NCBI GenBank assembly: GCA_013407085.1
Contig: JACCGJ010000688.1
Span: 107,110 to 171,109, forward strand
Origin: Atriophallophorus winterbourni
Taxonomy: Eukaryota > Platyhelminthes > Trematoda > Plagiorchiida > Microphallidae
DNA length: 64,000 bases
Direction of reading: 5' to 3'
Part shown: piece after piece, positions 20,101 to 26,719 of the stretch
Position numbering within the stretch: position 1 is the first letter of the stretch
Layout of the letters: every line of letters starts with the position of its first letter
The notes under the pieces: model-generated
Told to the model about the DNA's origin: nothing
Databases searched by the model: none
What the model saw: the letters and a program-made list of their open reading frames with translations, nothing else
Program-made: the position numbers and the translations under genes

Positions 20101-23089
20101 GAACTGGATTGGATGAGGTAATGTTGAAGATATTCCACTCGAATTAGACTTCCATATTCACGTAATGAGCATAGGATGTACCGAACAAATTTAGTTTTAG
20201 TATACCACAGCGCTACAAAACTGGTGACCGGTCTATACAACAGGCCATACGAGGAGCGGATTGCAACGCTAAACCTCTTTGACTTTTCGTACCGTCGTCT
20301 CAGGGGTGACTTGATCCTGCTTTTTAACATTGTACATACAGTGGGTCACCCACTTGAACACATGTTTCATCGGCAAGAAGCACGTGATAGAAGATCGCAG
20401 GGCTACAAGTTAATTATTCCACACTCCAGATCAAATTGTCGAAGGTTTTTCTTTGCTGTCAGAGTATGTTTTCTATGGAACTCCCTGCCCCCACACATCA
20501 TTTGCGCAACAAGCGTGAACATTTTCAAGGCTGAACTTGACAATTATATGTTGACCAAACCCAACCTTGCACCTGAATACACGTGCTGACTTTCCATATG
20601 TATAAAACATTTGTGTTGTTTTTTATGAATTCCCTATATTTTTAATCTGTGGTTACTGTAAAGTATTTGCTTTTTGGACCATTAAAACTTTGAATTACTT
20701 TGAAAAAACTTTGAATTAGTACAACAGGCAATTACCTTCTACGGCAGCAGACACAGCAATCGCCCCGTTATTTGAGCAATTTTGAGACGACAATTTGGGA
20801 TCATGGGCCGTATGAAAATCGGATTCTACGTTGATTACGACAGGCGAGTGTTCGTATATAGCCGAATCATTGATATGGTTGAGGAATTGGCGCGGATAGC
20901 GGTCGCATTGTTCGATGACTCGGTCCAGTTCATCAACAGGAGACCTTATTTGCTCGTCTCTGAAACAATAAAGACTAGCTAACTAAATAGGTGATCGGTC
21001 GAAGTAAATGGAATATGATTGCATATTACTAGGCAGTTAAGTTTTGTTACCTGAGTGCTGGCTCAAACAAAATTTGGTTTATTAATCCAACGAAATTCAA
21101 CTTCGAACTAATAGAAAAAACATTGATGAATCATTAAAGAGGAGCTCCTTGTCGAACCAGAAGCTGAATGTGACTTGCCTGATGGTGCTCCGTGGGAGTT
21201 AAATGATCAGGAACACTGAGGTAAATTTATCAAATTTGTCGGAATCGAAACATATAACTTAGGGAGGGGAATGTGATTACTTCTGGTCAATCGAAACCAG
21301 AACCCATATTCGGTTTAACATCTAGTACGTTATTCACACGGCCTTCAGAACACTCTCTCTTACATTAACAATGTGATCCCCGCATTTCGTATAAACTTAA
21401 ATCATGGATCTGCCTGAGGTAAATGTTTACAACGATAATTACATTTTACCCACGAATCGCGAAACGCAAGAGAACGTGAAGTGATCAAGCACGCCCAATA
21501 GGCACATAATAAAGAACAATACACACGCCTATCTTATATTATCCTTATTACATCACTGTCCTCGCGACATGTCTGTCCTGGTTGTCACTTCGATCTCAAT
21601 TGTTAATCAATTTCTTGCCAACCCGTTTATCTCTAGCCATCACCATGTCGGGCTTGCTTGACTAGTCTTGGAAAATCGCGGCTGACCTTGTCCAGATCAT
21701 CAATTTTCCGAGGGTTTTGTGAAAGAAAACTTTCTCATAAAATCCTTCCAAAAAATCTAATTATTCCAAGTTCGCGATTTTCGCCCTTGGTTGTTTCGAC
21801 GCTTACTACTCTTGTTCTCTGCCGGTGGGTATGTATGTATGATGTACGAAAGCACAAGCCTGATTCAGGCAAAGTGCCGCACAGTCAGAGACTGTACGTG
21901 AGCTAAGATACTGTCAGGTTGCCCAGGCCTAGACAGATATGAGGGGGAAATAGAAATAGAAATGGTAGTGAGACTACAGCGTATTGCAGCATGCAGCTCA
22001 CGACCGTTGGCCAATCAATTTAGCATGATGTTAGCCGCACAGCACAGACATGCTGCACGAGAGCACATCAGTGGTGTTCACTGGATCATACAAAATCTAG
22101 TGATTAGCACTCATCTTTATTGAGCCTACACCTCTACAATAAGACAAAAACAAGAATCAAACAGACTACTCTGGTTAATCGCGCATGGCGAGGGATTAAT
22201 GCTAGTATATTTTCCTTAAGGTGTCGTTGGAAAGCTAATCTTTCGAATTCTCCCCAACACGGTTAATTATCTATGGTCGCCATAAAAATTGATTTATTGC
22301 GCTCACTGCAATTAAACTTCAGGCTACTTATTATGTCATACGTTCTGACTATCACCTTCGATCTGAAGATATTTCTATGTCAGATGCAAAGCTACCATCA
22401 AGTTTGCTCTAAGTGATTGCTTCCATACATCTTTTAATACATTTTCACACTTATGAACCCAAGCAGCACGGATCGTTTTCCATTGTTGTGACTTTTCTGA
22501 TTGTGTGAAATCCTGTTCGTGCCTGTTTGGACTTACTGCTTTAAATACGTAAACTGTTAGAATCGTTAACTCTCATGAAAACCAATCTATTTTATCGAGC
22601 CTTCAGATTTATTTACATACTAGAAATTATATTCATTTTGAATATTCTTTCGATAGATTCAATCAAACGTATTTGTATATTATTGTTTTGTTCGAACTCT
22701 TCGACATCGTGGAGAACCAATAACTGATTTGTTGTCAAGATCCTCTCCATCAAGTCACACTGGCATTCCTTGAGTTATTCAGAGCATTCTATTATATTCT
22801 TTGCGAAATAATGTAGCTAGCACTCCCATGCGTTGTGACTGCTACAAAAGAAACCTGTAGTAAGCACGGAGTTTTAATAAAAGCATTGTAACTGTGTTTA
22901 CAAATAATATATAAATGCACAATGAAAGGATTACTAATGAATAGCAAATAGGATTAAAAAATTCCACCGGATCTCCTAACCTAGCTGTATGTGGGGCAAT
23001 GTTCAAATGATTCATAGGTTTGTTGACTGTCTTTCCATGAACCACAAAGTTTCGAGTGAATGATTTTGCGAGAAATGGGAGATTTGCGT
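3327..23089 (-). CDS. Unidentified Ser/Pro/Asn-rich protein, eight exons, incomplete at both ends
   Basis: I assembled this by eye from splice sites. The exons in reading order are 23089-22981, 20959-20736, 19810-19701, 17441-17277, 10792-10675, 8436-8285, 6383-6283 and 3436-3327. Each starts after AG and ends before GT (donors GTTAGG, GTAATT, GTGAGT, GTAGGT, GTAAGT, GTGAGC, GTGAGC, GTAAGT). Codon phase is compatible at all seven joins, and the result is 363 open codons. The product is rich in Ser, Pro, Thr and Asn, with a VVPPPPSPP run in exon 3, a DELDRVIEQC segment in exon 2 and a basic RRAPSTQ stretch in exon 4. No enzyme motif, signal peptide or membrane segment is visible, and the composition suggests a disordered cytoplasmic scaffold. 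I do not recognise the family. Neither start nor stop codon was found. The 17.3-kb exon has the weakest acceptor. Confidence 0.65.
3893..4090 (+). mobile_element. Hammerhead-bearing short element, subfamily B, internally deleted
   Basis: It starts with the family 5' motif GGTTATACTTGAATGCCACT, continues through the GGTTCGTACAACGAACC palindrome, and ends with ATGTGAGCAACACATCA. The left inverted arm is truncated and the 5' half of the ribozyme (stem I 5' strand, CTGATGA and most of stem II) is deleted. ACCGGTA and the stem I 3' strand GTGGAG remain at about 4044-4056. That strand preserves the ancestral pairing partner of CTCCAC seen in other copies. Confidence 0.7.
4368..4409 (-). ncRNA. Hammerhead ribozyme, type I, 42 nt, apparently intact (subfamily A)
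   Basis: Read on the minus strand from 4409, stem I 5' strand CCCTAC (4409-4404) is followed by core CTGATGA (4403-4397). Stem II is GTGC (4396-4393) with GCAC (4387-4384) closing an AAACA loop. Core GAAA follows (4383-4380), then stem III as the palindrome ACCGGT (4380-4375). C17 is base 4374, and stem I 3' strand GTGGGG (4373-4368) pairs with CCCTAC in all six positions, one of them G-U. Every conserved hammerhead core nucleotide is present; predicted self-cleavage lies between 4374 and 4373. Stem III has no loop, so it should form only between two RNAs, as described for minimal metazoan hammerheads. Activity is inference. Confidence 0.85.
4524..4543. other. Assembly gap (20 N)
   Basis: A run of exactly 20 N interrupts the 3' flank of a hammerhead subfamily A element. 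Confidence 0.99.
4725..5235 (+). mobile_element. Hammerhead-bearing element (subfamily B) split by a LINE
   Basis: The 5' part (4725-4781) resembles the family start, degenerately, through CCACTGTTTTATAGGGTTC and the GAACC palindrome. The 3' part (5128-5235) resumes at ACGAACCACGGTATTCGAAC and runs to AATGTAATGTGTTGCTC, the left inverted arm. The two halves are separated by a LINE fragment with an 11-bp duplication of AATACGAACCA. Further family sequence with a mutated ribozyme follows at 5310-5400. Confidence 0.65.
4782..5127 (+). mobile_element. 5'-truncated zinc-finger-tailed LINE, nested, with 11-bp TSD
   Basis: This 346-bp insertion encodes the end of LINE ORF2 (GRPHLRYKDVCKRDMKALG, then CQRCGEIVPPESDC, then HSCDCDVHP). 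It ends with the family 3' terminus, GTCGACATCGACCGAAGGAG followed by GCCAAC. It is flanked by AATACGAACCA at 4771-4781 and 5128-5138. The CxxC...H finger is degraded compared with the copy at 49588-50330. Target-primed reverse transcription with 5' truncation explains the structure. Confidence 0.85.
5315..5400 (+). pseudogene. Decayed subfamily B hammerhead motif
   Basis: CTCCAC is followed by CGGATGA (core U4 changed to G), a CGGC loop region and AAAA in place of GAAA. The flank ACTGTCTCCACC matches the other copies. The core is broken. Confidence 0.55.
5400..6280. other. AT-rich intronic sequence, nothing recognised
   Basis: No open frame with family motifs, exon pair or repeat match was found between the hammerhead remnant and the exon at 6283-6383. 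Confidence 0.35.
6500..6655 (+). mobile_element. Hammerhead-bearing element, subfamily B, 5' part
   Basis: It begins TAAACAAGGTTGTACTTG, contains the TTCGTACAACGAACC palindrome and the GGTCAAGCACTCGAGGCGCT segment, and breaks off in the left inverted arm (AATGTGTTGCTCAC). The ribozyme is missing. Confidence 0.6.
6850..7260 (+). pseudogene. CR1-like LINE ORF2 C-terminal remnant
   Basis: The frame 6853-7191 resembles the end of CR1-like ORF2. A region matching the usual RxxFFxxRVxxxWNSLP motif appears as RFFHSVSVYFLRNSLP, followed by the terminal helix FQEKLQTFMF. The RT domain is absent. Confidence 0.5.
7313..7355 (-). pseudogene. Decayed subfamily A hammerhead motif
   Basis: On the minus strand the stem I strands TCCTAT and GTGGGG still pair, with wobbles, and CTGATGA (7349-7343) is intact. 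Stem II has gained a base and lost pairing, and GAAA has become GATA. Flanking ATTGTACTATTCC corresponds to the ATCTTACTGTCCC flank of the intact copy. Confidence 0.65.
7980..8021 (+). pseudogene. Decayed subfamily A hammerhead motif
   Basis: CCCCAC and CTGATGA (7986-7992) are present, followed by an AAATA loop. GAAA has become GATC, and stem I 3' strand ATGTGG has two mismatches. The upstream flank GATCCTACTGTCC matches the other copies. Confidence 0.65.
8860..9373 (+). pseudogene. PLE GIY-YIG endonuclease domain, three in-frame stops
   Basis: The frame corresponds to copy 1 but retains YIG in GVYIG. Stops follow RVTN, KDKTP and GVYIG; all three recur at the same places in copy 3. From 9080 the frame is open to 9373 (MEILTRIKE... 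to SALMRR). Confidence 0.8.
9454..9528 (+). mobile_element. 75-bp PLE tip inserted in PLE copy 2, with 13-bp imperfect TSD
   Basis: The 75 bp repeat the tip sequence of 8685-8757 in direct orientation. They are flanked by GCTATCCCCGTTA (9441-9453) and GTTATCCACGTTA (9529-9541), 11 of 13 identical. Copy 1 shows the uninterrupted site near 700-721. Confidence 0.7.
9805..9857 (+). ncRNA. Possible hammerhead-like motif in PLE 3' tip
   Basis: CTGACGA (9815-9821) satisfies the core with N7 = C. A hairpin CTTCTG/CAGAAG follows (9824-9829 and 9833-9838), then GAAA (9840-9843) and the self-complementary ACGT (9843-9846). Stem I would pair TTGGT (9810-9814) with ACCCAA (9848-9853) with one bulge. The imperfect stem I and an unpaired base at the foot of stem II make this only a candidate. 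PLEs are known to carry hammerhead motifs in their terminal repeats. Copies 1 and 3 have core mutations. Confidence 0.4.
9900..10380. other. Intronic sequence, nothing recognised
   Basis: AT-rich sequence between the PLE copy and a microsatellite. No coding or repeat signal was identified. Confidence 0.35.
10383..10444. repeat. (TATG)n microsatellite
   Basis: About 15 near-perfect tandem copies of TATG, interrupted at the end by TACG. Confidence 0.97.
11285..12988 (+). CDS. RTE-like non-LTR retrotransposon reverse transcriptase (5'-truncated, frame intact)
   Basis: An uninterrupted frame runs from just after a TGA at 11282-11284 to the TAA at 12986-12988; no start ATG is assigned because the element is truncated and begins in the segment SDRWAEHFSAQF that precedes RT. 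RT landmarks in order are HKSPGPDDLHP, PIFKKG, NHRGISLTPVASKLL, EEQAGFRPGRGC, FLDIRAAFDSVDR, GVRQGCPLSPFLFN and the catalytic DYADDIALLG (about codon 288). The C-terminal part has CLRRLARVWWQHR, RLRWLGHVLRM and GWGPRD. This layout fits the RTE clade, such as the schistosome SR2 group. The endonuclease is missing. Catalytic residues are all present, and the frame is visibly more GC-rich than its surroundings. It lies in an intron of the minus-strand gene. A T-rich and A-rich 3' flank follows. Confidence 0.9.
   Translation, partial: SRAWSDRWAEHFSAQFSQPPPPTSPPETPICTPWPVSLAAPDLQEVREVIRALKRHKSPGPDDLHPILFKEGGDLVAAELRDLFTKVWAEERVPASWGESTVIPIFKKGARNLCSNHRGISLTPVASKLLVSIILRRLSPIRELRCREEQAGFRPGRGCVDQLFVLRQLLEHRHLYRRPTIVAFLDIRAAFDSVDRTTLWNCLLRSGIPPKYVAILKELYSHSSGRVRVYGSLSPAFPTTSGVRQGCPLSPFLFNFAIEDVLQNALRSFTEGGIELLPGNRVTDLDYADDIALLGDDPVFLQNALNQLALEASRYGLHLAPTKCKVLLQDWEGLQPTLTVDDLSLDCVEQFTYLGSCITAGGGLESEIGSRIARARFAFTSLGHLWKRSDVSLRLKGRVYLASVRSVLLYGCESWAVRAEELRRLEVFEHRCLRRLARVWWQHRTSNVEVRHRVLGGDSLMLRDLIDRSRLRWLGHVLRMKPERLPSRALRVSVGPGWRRCSGGQPLTWKKALKRLTSGLARVGRTRLPGWGPRDSECLWLDTLSTMAENRQQWRECILFCVPPSNL
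13310..14230 (+). pseudogene. CR1-like LINE ORF2, RT end to 3' tail, broken frames
   Basis: The catalytic motif appears as FVDDMKIW near 13323-13346 (FADD with A to V), followed by the thumb-region pattern. Frame 13542-14057 then reads LLGIVRRIFRRFS, YLRPTMEYAVEVWAPW and HRATKLVMGLR, which is typical of CR1-like ORF2 C-termini. Stops and frame changes occur near 13410, 13523 and 14055. The 3' end (AATCCTGTGGTGCTGTAAAG, then AACTTTTTAAACC) recurs at 4160, 20650 and 63665. Confidence 0.8.
14825..14929 (+). mobile_element. 105-bp hammerhead element (subfamily B) with 13-bp perfect TSD
   Basis: The insertion is flanked by CCGTAATAATTCA at 14812-14824 and 14930-14942. It starts at the GGCTCACTGAACC segment, so it lacks the first ~130 bp of the full unit, and ends with the family 3' end ATGTGAGCACCACAATACATT plus GG. 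The ribozyme (14851-14892) has CTCCAC, CTGACGA, stem II GGC/GCC with a C-A mismatch at its foot, GAAA, ACCGGT and A17. The stem I 3' strand ATGGTG has two mismatches. The core is complete. Confidence 0.85.
15311..16302 (-). mobile_element. Penelope-like element with 105-bp inverted ends (copy 3)
   Basis: 15311-15415 and 16198-16302 are reverse complements with few mismatches, each beginning AATCGATT and ending in CTGACACAG. Between them, on the minus strand, are the broken GIY-YIG frame and the 3' sequence. Its left side matches the 3' tip of copies 1 and 2. No convincing target duplication is seen. It lies in the long intron of the minus-strand gene between exons at 17277 and 10792. Confidence 0.85.
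15690..16110 (-). pseudogene. PLE GIY-YIG domain, stops shared with copy 2
   Basis: On the minus strand the frame retains GVYIG and HTRIKELRKLVRR. Stops follow RVTN, KDKTP and GVYIG, exactly as in copy 2. The C-terminal part has additional small deletions after DNAEILRR. Confidence 0.8.
16303..16620 (+). pseudogene. CR1-like LINE ORF2 C-terminal fragment
   Basis: Directly abutting the PLE inverted end, the plus frame reads FRIVKLWSNLPNHVV and ends at 16503. This is the WNSLP-containing end of CR1-like ORF2. The abutment suggests that the PLE inserted into, or truncated, this older LINE. Confidence 0.6.
17041..17130. repeat. AT / GATA microsatellite with assembly gap
   Basis: (TA)n on both sides of a 20-N gap (17058-17077) is followed by about eight GATA units. 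The gap was probably caused by the repeat. Confidence 0.95.
17450..18190. other. Intronic sequence, nothing recognised
   Basis: AT-rich. Short plus-strand frames near 17686-17880 show no motif. Confidence 0.3.
18207..18463 (-). mobile_element. Full-length hammerhead foldback element (subfamily B), 13-bp TSD
   Basis: On the minus strand it runs from TAAACAAAGTTATACTTG (18463) through the TTCGTTGTACGAACC region to the inverted arms. Arms 18345-18311 and 18241-18207 (35 nt each, 32 paired) enclose the ribozyme, which directly abuts the second arm. Flanks TCACTTCACGTAA (18196-18208) and TCACTTCATGTAA (18464-18476) match at 12 of 13 and partly overlap the element end. The ribozyme (18283-18242) keeps GAAA, ACCGGT and part of stem I, but two core bases are changed (TAGACGA for CTGACGA). 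Confidence 0.8.
19310..19360 (+). mobile_element. 3' end of zinc-finger-tailed LINE
   Basis: Only the family terminus remains (ATCCATGGTCGACATCGACC then AAAGGGGGTCAACA). It served as target for the hammerhead element that follows. Confidence 0.6.
19361..19597 (+). mobile_element. Full-length hammerhead element (subfamily B), 237 bp, 11-bp TSD
   Basis: It is flanked by GGGTCAACAAG at 19350-19360 and 19598-19608. In order there is the 5' segment with the GGTTCGTACAACGAAC palindrome, the left inverted arm (19471-19492), the ribozyme (19521-19562) and the right arm (19577-19598, 21 of 22 paired). The ribozyme has CTCCAC, CTGATGA (19527-19533), a weak 2-bp stem II with AAACA loop, GAAA (19547-19550), ACCGGT, A17 and GTAGAG. 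Stem I pairs at five of six positions. The GGTTCG box could be a Pol III B-box relative, but no A box was found. Confidence 0.85.
20170..20725 (+). pseudogene. CR1-like LINE ORF2 C-terminus and 3' tail
   Basis: Frame 20176-20589 reads HSATKLVTGLYNRPYEERI, then FDFSYRRLRGDLILLFNI and RVCFLWNSLPPHI, ending in VNIFKAELDNYM. The 3' UTR ends in ACCATTAAAACTTTGAATTA with a repeated ACTTTGAATTA unit, like other CR1 tails here. It sits in the 925-bp intron between exons 20736 and 19810 of the minus-strand gene. Confidence 0.85.
20965..21830. other. Intronic sequence, nothing recognised
   Basis: No coding or repeat signal was identified. Confidence 0.3.
21839..22060 (-). repeat. SINE-like interspersed repeat
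   Basis: It is the minus-strand copy of a family of about 200 bp. Landmarks are AAGTGCCGCACAGTCAGAG, GATACTGTCAGGTTGCCCAG and TAGACAGATATGAG, then GGTAGTGAGACT and AGCATGCAGCTCAC. The same blocks recur in order at 53.9, 57.4, 58.9, 60.5, 61.1, 62.5 and 63.9 kb. Confidence 0.7.
22330..22440 (+). mobile_element. Decayed PLE 3' tip
   Basis: GTTCTGACTATCACCTTCGA, then CTATGTCAGATGCAAAGC and CTCTAAGTGATTGC, follow the order of the PLE 3' tip at 9793-9876 with many changes. Confidence 0.5.
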
Positions 23090-23094
23090 CTGCA

Positions 23095-24000
23095 ATCAAG
23101 AATTTATTACAATACAATAAAATAGAATAGAGAAAAGTATCGAACTATAAAAATGGCTAAAATCCGGATTCAATATATTTGCAAATTATACAAGGATGGT
23201 TCATTGAATTAATATATTCGGAATAATATCAATGAATAATGAAAAGCAAATTCTTAAATAACAAACTGGCATTTGCGAGTGCTTGCTGCAGAAATTCTTT
23301 CACATTTTGCATACAAAGGACGGATAAACAATTGAGCAATCTTCAAAACCAAGAAATCTTTTGCAAATATGCTAATGATCATGCATAAAATATGTGAAGA
23401 CGATGAATGCAGCGGTTTGCTGCGAATCGCTTCCTTCTCTCAGTAATTGTAAACCCCAGAAACAAATTTTATTGCTCACGATAAATAGTACTTTAAGTAT
23501 GCAATTGAATTGTTTGATTTGAATATACATAGTTGAGTACAACATTCTCTCCCGAATGATCCTCACGTTGATGATTTGACTCTATTTATTTTTGTACGGA
23601 AGTCAGAGTTCTGACCTGTTTAAGACACGGGTCATGCTGTCATGGCATTTTCGTGTGTGCTGATTTTCAAAACAGTAAGCAGGTGTTTATCAGGTGCATA
23701 TTTGTAAAGCTCTCATATGTTACCAGCAAAAAAGGGGCTACTTTGCAGATACGAGCGATGTTAAACATTTTAGCAGCTTCATAGGATGTCTTCTGGTGAA
23801 TAATTCTGTTACAAGCACCAAGAACGTCAACAGGTAATCACCAAAGTCTCTCTGGAAGTCTATATGACTTCCTTCAGTTGCACATGTTGTTACCTCCACG
23901 GCCTTGACTCATATCCATCTAGTAACACACGGCGGATCGCTGCTCAGTAAATACACATTTTAGTCATAAGACAGATCTCAGACCTGCGCAAATGAGTATC
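23095..24000. other. No feature recognised
   Basis: AT-rich, upstream of the first exon found for the minus-strand gene. Missing 5' exons may lie here or further right. Confidence 0.3.
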
Positions 24001-24019
24001 TTTCAACGGCAAAGCCGCT

Positions 24020-24640
24020 TAACGCTCCTGAACAACGTTTAACTTTACTTCATCTTCTTCCTGACCATTAGTAAACATAGTGAATTCAAGGTATTTCAAG
24101 ATTGAAACATATTCAATCGAAAAATCATGGACGTTTTGTATGATAGTACAAAAATGCTCTTGTTTTTGTTACAAAGCTACTGATTCGGTCTAAATGAGAT
24201 CGCAGTATCCTAGCATTTTTTAGTAAATTGACTAAACCAGCATCATAGTCGAGATCAGAGATATGACAAACCATTCAAACTTCAGACACTTAATATTCCG
24301 TCAATGCTTGGTTCATAAATTTAGTCCACAACATAGATGAACAGAATTGAAAATAACGCACATCCTTGCCTGACATTTTTGCTCAAATTGATTTCGCAAG
24401 TTTTTTCACGACGCGAACACAAGCCGTAGAAAATTTGATATGGACTCTAAAAAAGTCAACGATTTTGAAGAGACCCCATTTTATAGTATCATGATCCATA
24501 AACGACAACGGTCGTAGGCAGCGCGGAAATTGTTTTAACATACCATCAATTACTCTTGATACGAAGCAAGTGTTCCAAAACCCCTCACAAAGTGAATATA
24601 TTCTGGCTATGGTGAAAAATTGAGTGAGACACAAAACAGA
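24020..24640 (-). pseudogene. Heavily decayed LINE reverse transcriptase fragment
   Basis: On the minus strand, degraded RT-like strings appear across stops: FRPLSFMDHDTIKWG-like context, VRVVKKLAKSI, then LDYDAGLVNLL where LDYADDIVLL would be expected. No frame is intact and the assignment rests on the order of weak motifs. Confidence 0.35.
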
Positions 24641-25281
24641 AGAGATATGAAATCAGAGTTCTTCTCTTCCTAGATCGACTGTTAGTAGCTAACACTCTTC
24701 ATTTACCTGATACAAACTTATTTTGAGGCAAGTCACCAGCCTTCCACCATTCTCATGTCAGTAAAAGCAGTTCAACCGGACTTATGAAAGTCAATCTTGC
24801 GATCCAGAAGCTGAACTTGGTTTTCAGAAGCTGTATGCAACGCACGGTATATGAAAGCATTGAATAGATAGCAGAAGCTTGATCCTACTACCACTCCCAG
24901 CTGTGACAAACTAGGAACGTGGATACTGGAAACATGCCAAGATTCGTTCGATGCTTGAAGACTTCATTTCAAGAACCATCTCTGGCACAAATTATTGAAA
25001 TTGTTCCTGCGCGTTGCAATTTCTCGTGGTAAGTACAAAAACCGTGAAAATCCGTCATAGAATGTCAGTCTGATCTGCGAGCCTTGTACCAATTACCAAC
25101 AGTTTTCAGGCGTTCCTCTTCATGAATCGCGCAGATATTCTACTCTACGAATCAAAAACTACTCATCATTATGTATGTAATTTATCTAACTACATTTAAA
25201 CACACAACTTGGATGGCTTAAGGTCATGTGGTTAAAACCTATAAGTCATGACTGAAGAACCTTGATCTGTTCACACTGAAG

Positions 25282-25527
25282 ATGTGGAGGTCGCGAGGCG
25301 ACCTAATAGAAGTCTTTAACATTCCAAATATTACTGATTTACAGAATCTTGATCATGAAACAGCTAAAAAGAGTAACTCGATAAAAATTCTAGAAGCTAA
25401 ACCCAGGCTGCTGGTACGTGAGCACTTTTTCAGAAAGTTCGTGGTTTACCACTGCAAAAGGCTTCCAGATGGCATGATTTATCTTACAAACGTGTTCAGC
25501 TTCCAGAAGGAATTAGACTTGAATTAG
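25282..25527 (+). pseudogene. CR1-like LINE ORF2 terminal fragment
   Basis: The frame begins RGDLIEVFNI, matching the RGDLI(L/E)xFNI block before the C-terminal end of CR1-like ORF2. It then reads HFFRKFVVYHCKRLPDGMI, the counterpart of FFSxRVVNxWNxLP. The upstream RT is absent. Confidence 0.6.
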
Positions 25528-25529
25528 GC

Positions 25530-26470
25530 AAATCTATTCTGAAATATTGTCAAGAAATAAGAAAAAATACTAAATAAAAGCAAATGTCATATATTTGTAT
25601 TGTTCACGCATATTTTGCATTGTTTTTCGAATGGATGACCTCTAATCGTGCTATTTAAGAGAAAAATTATCTCATTTTCAAAATAAACAGAAATATGGGT
25701 GTATAAACCATGCAACCGGTTAACCTAATATCGTGATGCCGCTTGGCTTACCCTAAACTTCTAATGAAATCTAACCGCGTGATTGGATTTTAGCCACCCT
25801 CCACCCTGCGTAAATTGAACTTGAAATTGTTTTTCAAAATTCCTTCATTTTATCCAGGGCTATATATGTTTTTGGTTGAAAAAATAGTTCCTAAAATGAG
25901 AATGAAAAATATGAGACAAATAAATAATTTATTAGTAACATAGTTTCATTATAAGCTGTGAAATCTTGTGTGTTTCAGAATAAACGGCTGAAATGGATAC
26001 AATTTCATGATTTCCGAAGAATTATTTAGAATATCAAAATAGAAATTAATGCCTAAAACACGATATCCAGGTGTTTAAAAGCGTTTTTAGAGCTTAAATT
26101 TCATAAAAAATTCTGTGTTTAACACACTGACTGATAAGTATACAATTTTCGGCCAAATTTTTAATTGTTTCGAAGCCTATACACTGTTTCAATGTCTTTA
26201 TCAGCTGTAAAACAGAACCAGGGGGTGAAGTCTAACTGCGAAATCCGTGAGCAACACAACTTGCTAATCACATTTACCCTTTTAAAATATTTCTAACCTT
26301 GAGATAATTGGACGTAAAGAAGGTAAACACAAAACTATAATTTTCTGGTTTGCTTGGATTTACATAACACAAACTTGAAAATAAGCATTTTTGTTCATGA
26401 TCATCGGTTTAAATTCTATTACCATGTGTGTGGGTTTATGTGATTTAGTAGGATGGTCGTTAAACCTTAT
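25530..26470. other. AT-rich, nothing recognised
   Basis: No coding frame or known repeat was found. Confidence 0.3.
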
Positions 26471-26719
26471 CGAACATTGGCATACAATCAGTTCAGTTCA
26501 GTAGGCAAAGGACAGTAAGTGACTGACAAGCCAATGGAGCTTCCAGAAAGCTGCAGAGAAGCAATCACCACTGCCAATGGGTCAATCCTTTTTCTCCGTG
26601 TTGAAACTCTGATTTTCTTATGACTAGGAGAATGTAGTTGGGGGAGCAACGCTCTATAATCGATGCACTGCCAAAAGGTATTTTTATTTTTTCTCCTTTT
26701 GCAATCTTTGATGATCGCG

